Origin: Providencia huaxiensis
Lineage (GTDB): Bacteria; Pseudomonadota; Gammaproteobacteria; Enterobacterales; Enterobacteriaceae
Length of the DNA stretch: 64,000 nt
Assembly: GCF_002843235.3 (NCBI RefSeq)
Contig: NZ_CP031123.2
Span: 2,852,001 to 2,916,000 of the forward strand
Direction of reading: 5' to 3'
The notes under the pieces were generated by a model that did not search any database, was not told the origin of the DNA, and saw nothing but the letters and a program-made list of their open reading frames with translations. Below, one piece after another: positions 61,742 through 64,000 of this stretch (positions are counted from its first letter, which is position 1; each line of letters begins with the position of its first letter). A program made the position numbers and the translations under genes.

Positions 61742-62717
61742 GCCTATTGTCATCACTCCCGGTGAACCTGCCGGGATTGGCCCAGACTTACTTATTCAGC
61801 TCGCTCAACAGCAATGGCCTGTTGAGCTGGTTGCCTGCGCCGATCCTGACTTATTACGCCAACGTGCCAAAGCACTCAATTTGCCTCTGACATTAATTGA
61901 ATATTCCCCCAATTCAATTACTGAAGTACAGCCTGCAGGCCACTTATCCGTTCTACCAGTTCAGTTGGCAACGGTGGCAAAAGCAGGTGAACTCAACGTT
62001 GATAATGGCCAATATGTTGTGGAGAGCTTAGCAAAAGCTTGTGACGGCTGTTTAAATGGTGAATTTTCAGCGCTTGTAACAGGTCCCGTACATAAAGGGA
62101 TTATTAATGATGCAGGCATGTCATTCAGTGGCCACACAGAATTCTTTGCACAACGAAGTGGCTGTGAACGCGTTGTTATGATGCTAGCTACCGAAGAACT
62201 GCGTGTTGCATTAGCCACAACGCATCTACCACTCAAAGACGTGTCGGCCGCCATCACTCAACAGAGCCTGCATGAAGTCATCACGATTTTACACCATGAT
62301 TTACAAACAAAATTTGGTATTGAAAAACCAGCCATCTATGTCTGTGGTTTAAATCCGCATGCAGGGGAAGGTGGCCATATGGGTACCGAAGAAATTGATA
62401 CGATAGAGCCTGCACTTGAAAGCCTACGAGCAAAAGGGATTAATTTAATTGGGCCGTTACCTGCCGATACCTTATTTCAAGCTAAGTATTTAGACCATGC
62501 AGACGCAGTGTTAGCTATGTATCACGATCAGGGCCTTCCTGTGTTAAAATACCAAGGTTTTGGCAGAGCAGTAAATATCACTCTCGGCCTGCCTTTTATC
62601 CGTACCTCTGTCGACCATGGCACAGCCCTTGAACTCGCAGGTACGGGTCATGCTGATGCGGGAAGTTTTATCACCGCATTAAAGTTAGCTATCCAAATGA
62701 CATCTAAGAATACATGA
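61725..62717 (+). CDS. pdxA: 4-hydroxythreonine-4-phosphate dehydrogenase
   Basis: PdxA oxidises 4-phosphohydroxy-L-threonine in the DXP-dependent vitamin B6 route. The 330-aa product has [15 protein letters not shown] at the start, the metal-binding [28 protein letters not shown] and [16 protein letters not shown]. The start ATG lies inside the surA end (17-nt overlap), with only a weak GCAG site, so translation probably depends on surA. rsmA begins within its stop (ATGA). Confidence 0.96.
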   Translation: MKNQIKPIVITPGEPAGIGPDLLIQLAQQQWPVELVACADPDLLRQRAKALNLPLTLIEYSPNSITEVQPAGHLSVLPVQLATVAKAGELNVDNGQYVVESLAKACDGCLNGEFSALVTGPVHKGIINDAGMSFSGHTEFFAQRSGCERVVMMLATEELRVALATTHLPLKDVSAAITQQSLHEVITILHHDLQTKFGIEKPAIYVCGLNPHAGEGGHMGTEEIDTIEPALESLRAKGINLIGPLPADTLFQAKYLDHADAVLAMYHDQGLPVLKYQGFGRAVNITLGLPFIRTSVDHGTALELAGTGHADAGSFITALKLAIQMTSKNT

Positions 62718-63523
62718 ATAATCGAGTCCATCAGGGGCATTTTGCCCGCAAACGCTTCGGGCAGAACTTTTTAACTGACCAATTTATTATCGACAGCATC
62801 GTGGATGCTATGAACCCGCTGCCGGGTCAGTCCATGGTAGAAATTGGTCCCGGCTTAGGTGCCTTAACCGAGCCTGTCGGTAGCCGAATCGATAAAATGA
62901 CTGTCGTTGAACTTGACCGTGACCTTGCAGCACGTTTACACGTTCACCCTCAGCTAAAAGATAAATTAACTATCATTCAGCAAGATGCAATGACAGTGGA
63001 TTTTGGTGAATTAGCCAAACAAGCAGGTCAACCCCTGCGAGTTTTTGGTAACTTACCTTACAACATCTCCACACCGCTAATGTTTCACTTATTCACATTC
63101 ACCAATTCTATTTCTGACATGAACTTCATGTTACAAAAAGAAGTGGTGAATCGCCTAGTTGCAGGCCCAGGCAGCAAAGCCTTTGGTCGCTTGAGTGTTA
63201 TGGCGCAATATTATTGCAACGTGGTGCCGGTATTGGAAGTACCACCGACTGCATTTACACCTGCGCCAAAAGTAGATTCTGCCATTGTTAGGCTGATCCC
63301 TCATCGCGAAAATCCATATCCGGTAAAAGATATTAAATTTTTAAGTCGTATTACCACACAAGCTTTCAACCAACGCCGTAAAACGATCCGTAACAGTTTA
63401 GGGGATTTATTCAGTGTTGAAGAGCTAACTGAACTGGGTATTGATTTAAGCACCCGAGCAGAAAATATTTCTGTTGAACAATACTGTAAAATGGCAAACT
63501 ATCTCTCTAACCGTTCAGAATAG
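62714..63523 (+). CDS. rsmA: 16S rRNA dimethyladenosine transferase RsmA (KsgA)
   Basis: RsmA dimethylates A1518 and A1519 of 16S rRNA, a late check on 30S assembly. The 269-aa product has the N-terminal [12 protein letters not shown] motif [15 protein letters not shown] and catalytic motif NLPYNIS. The C-terminal domain has [12 protein letters not shown]. It overlaps pdxA by 4 nt. Confidence 0.97.
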   Translation: MNNRVHQGHFARKRFGQNFLTDQFIIDSIVDAMNPLPGQSMVEIGPGLGALTEPVGSRIDKMTVVELDRDLAARLHVHPQLKDKLTIIQQDAMTVDFGELAKQAGQPLRVFGNLPYNISTPLMFHLFTFTNSISDMNFMLQKEVVNRLVAGPGSKAFGRLSVMAQYYCNVVPVLEVPPTAFTPAPKVDSAIVRLIPHRENPYPVKDIKFLSRITTQAFNQRRKTIRNSLGDLFSVEELTELGIDLSTRAENISVEQYCKMANYLSNRSE

Positions 63524-63541
63524 TCTGTTGAAGGAGGCACT

Positions 63542-63919
63542 ATGCTTAATGAGCCAAATGTAAGCATCCAAGTTCAGAGTGTCTATATAGAAAGCCAATC
63601 TCAACCCGATATTGCGAGATATGTGTTTGCTTACACAATCTGCATTCGTAATTTAGGACGAGAGCCTATCCAACTAATGAGCCGTTATTGGCTCATTACT
63701 AACAGTGATGGCCATAAGACCGAAGTTCAAGGTGAAGGCGTCGTGGGTGAACAACCCCTTATTCCACCAGGAAAAGAATACCGTTATACCAGTGGCGCAA
63801 TCCTTGAAACACCAATGGGTACGATGGAAGGTTATTATGTGATGATAAGCACACAAGGGGATAGTTTCCACGTTGATATCCCAGCTTTTCGTCTTGCTAT
63901 CCCAACACTGATTAATTAA
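63542..63919 (+). CDS. apaG: ApaG (CorD) protein
   Basis: ApaG is a 125-aa fibronectin-III-like beta sandwich linked to Co2+/Mg2+ resistance by genetics; its biochemical role is unclear. Conserved blocks are [72 protein letters not shown] lies 5 nt before the ATG. apaH follows after 2 nt. Confidence 0.96.
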   Translation: MLNEPNVSIQVQSVYIESQSQPDIARYVFAYTICIRNLGREPIQLMSRYWLITNSDGHKTEVQGEGVVGEQPLIPPGKEYRYTSGAILETPMGTMEGYYVMISTQGDSFHVDIPAFRLAIPTLIN

Positions 63920-63921
63920 TT

Positions 63922-64000
63922 ATGTCGACATATTTAGTAGGTGATATTCACGGTTGTTATCGTGAGCTCCGTGACTTGATGGAAAGTGTCCATTTTGACC
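63922..64000 (+). CDS. apaH: Diadenosine tetraphosphatase, 5' end only
   Basis: ApaH splits Ap4A symmetrically to two ADP and can decap Np4-capped RNA. Only 26 residues are in the window (MSTYLVGDIHGCYRELRDLM), including the first metal-binding motif GDIHG of the metallophosphatase fold. It lies 2 nt after the apaG stop, so it is co-translated. Confidence 0.93.
   Translation, partial: MSTYLVGDIHGCYRELRDLMESVHFD

Overview
This is a 64 kb piece of an AT-rich (about 40% GC by eye) enterobacterial chromosome. Nearly every protein is a close relative of its E. coli counterpart. The low GC, a VirK/YbjX-family gene beside syd, ERIC elements, and a thymidylate synthase of the long Vibrio-like type all suggest Morganellaceae, most likely Providencia. 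There is no prophage, plasmid, insertion sequence or CRISPR array. The window is core chromosome with a few lineage-specific inserts.

Layout. (1) 1-9.4 kb is the block dxr (5' end only)-frr-pyrH-tsf-rpsB on the minus strand, facing map-glnD-dapD and yaeH on the plus strand: translation factors, nitrogen signalling and lysine/cell-wall precursors. (2) 9.5-46.5 kb is yqcA-truC-yqcC, a virK-like gene, a predicted CsrB-type sRNA, syd, queF-ppnN-xni, rlmM-ygdD-gcvA with the divergent sRNA gcvB, csdA-csdE, tcdA, mltA, three initiator tRNAs, amiC, argA, an unnamed 189-aa gene, recD-recB-ptrA-recC, the competence-type pseudopilin genes ppdC-ygdB-ppdB-ppdA, thyA, lgt, ptsP and rppH. (3) 46.6-64 kb is a TPP riboswitch and thiBPQ, polB, rapA, rluA, djlA, then lptD-surA-pdxA-rsmA-apaG-apaH (apaH cut by the window end).

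On the E. coli map these blocks lie near 4, 63-64 and 1-2 minutes, so the window joins three ancestral segments at yaeH|yqcA and rppH|thiB. Within each block the order is strongly conserved.

Regulatory sites visible in the sequence include the stringent-type rpsB promoter and S2 leader, tandem ARG boxes with the canonical 3-bp gap before argA, gcvB with a clear promoter and terminator, a thiB riboswitch with a readable switching hairpin, a LexA-like box before polB, and a perfect CRP-S (Sxy/TfoX-type) palindrome upstream of ppdA.

The points I find most worth a second look are: DNA polymerase II with Ala in place of the near-invariant motif B Tyr; a short CsrB/Rsm-type RNA with a GacA/UvrY-type box in the classic csrB locus; the CRP-S site on the pseudopilin operon; and the Vibrio-type ThyA at the usual thyA locus. 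I saw no wholly new multi-gene system.
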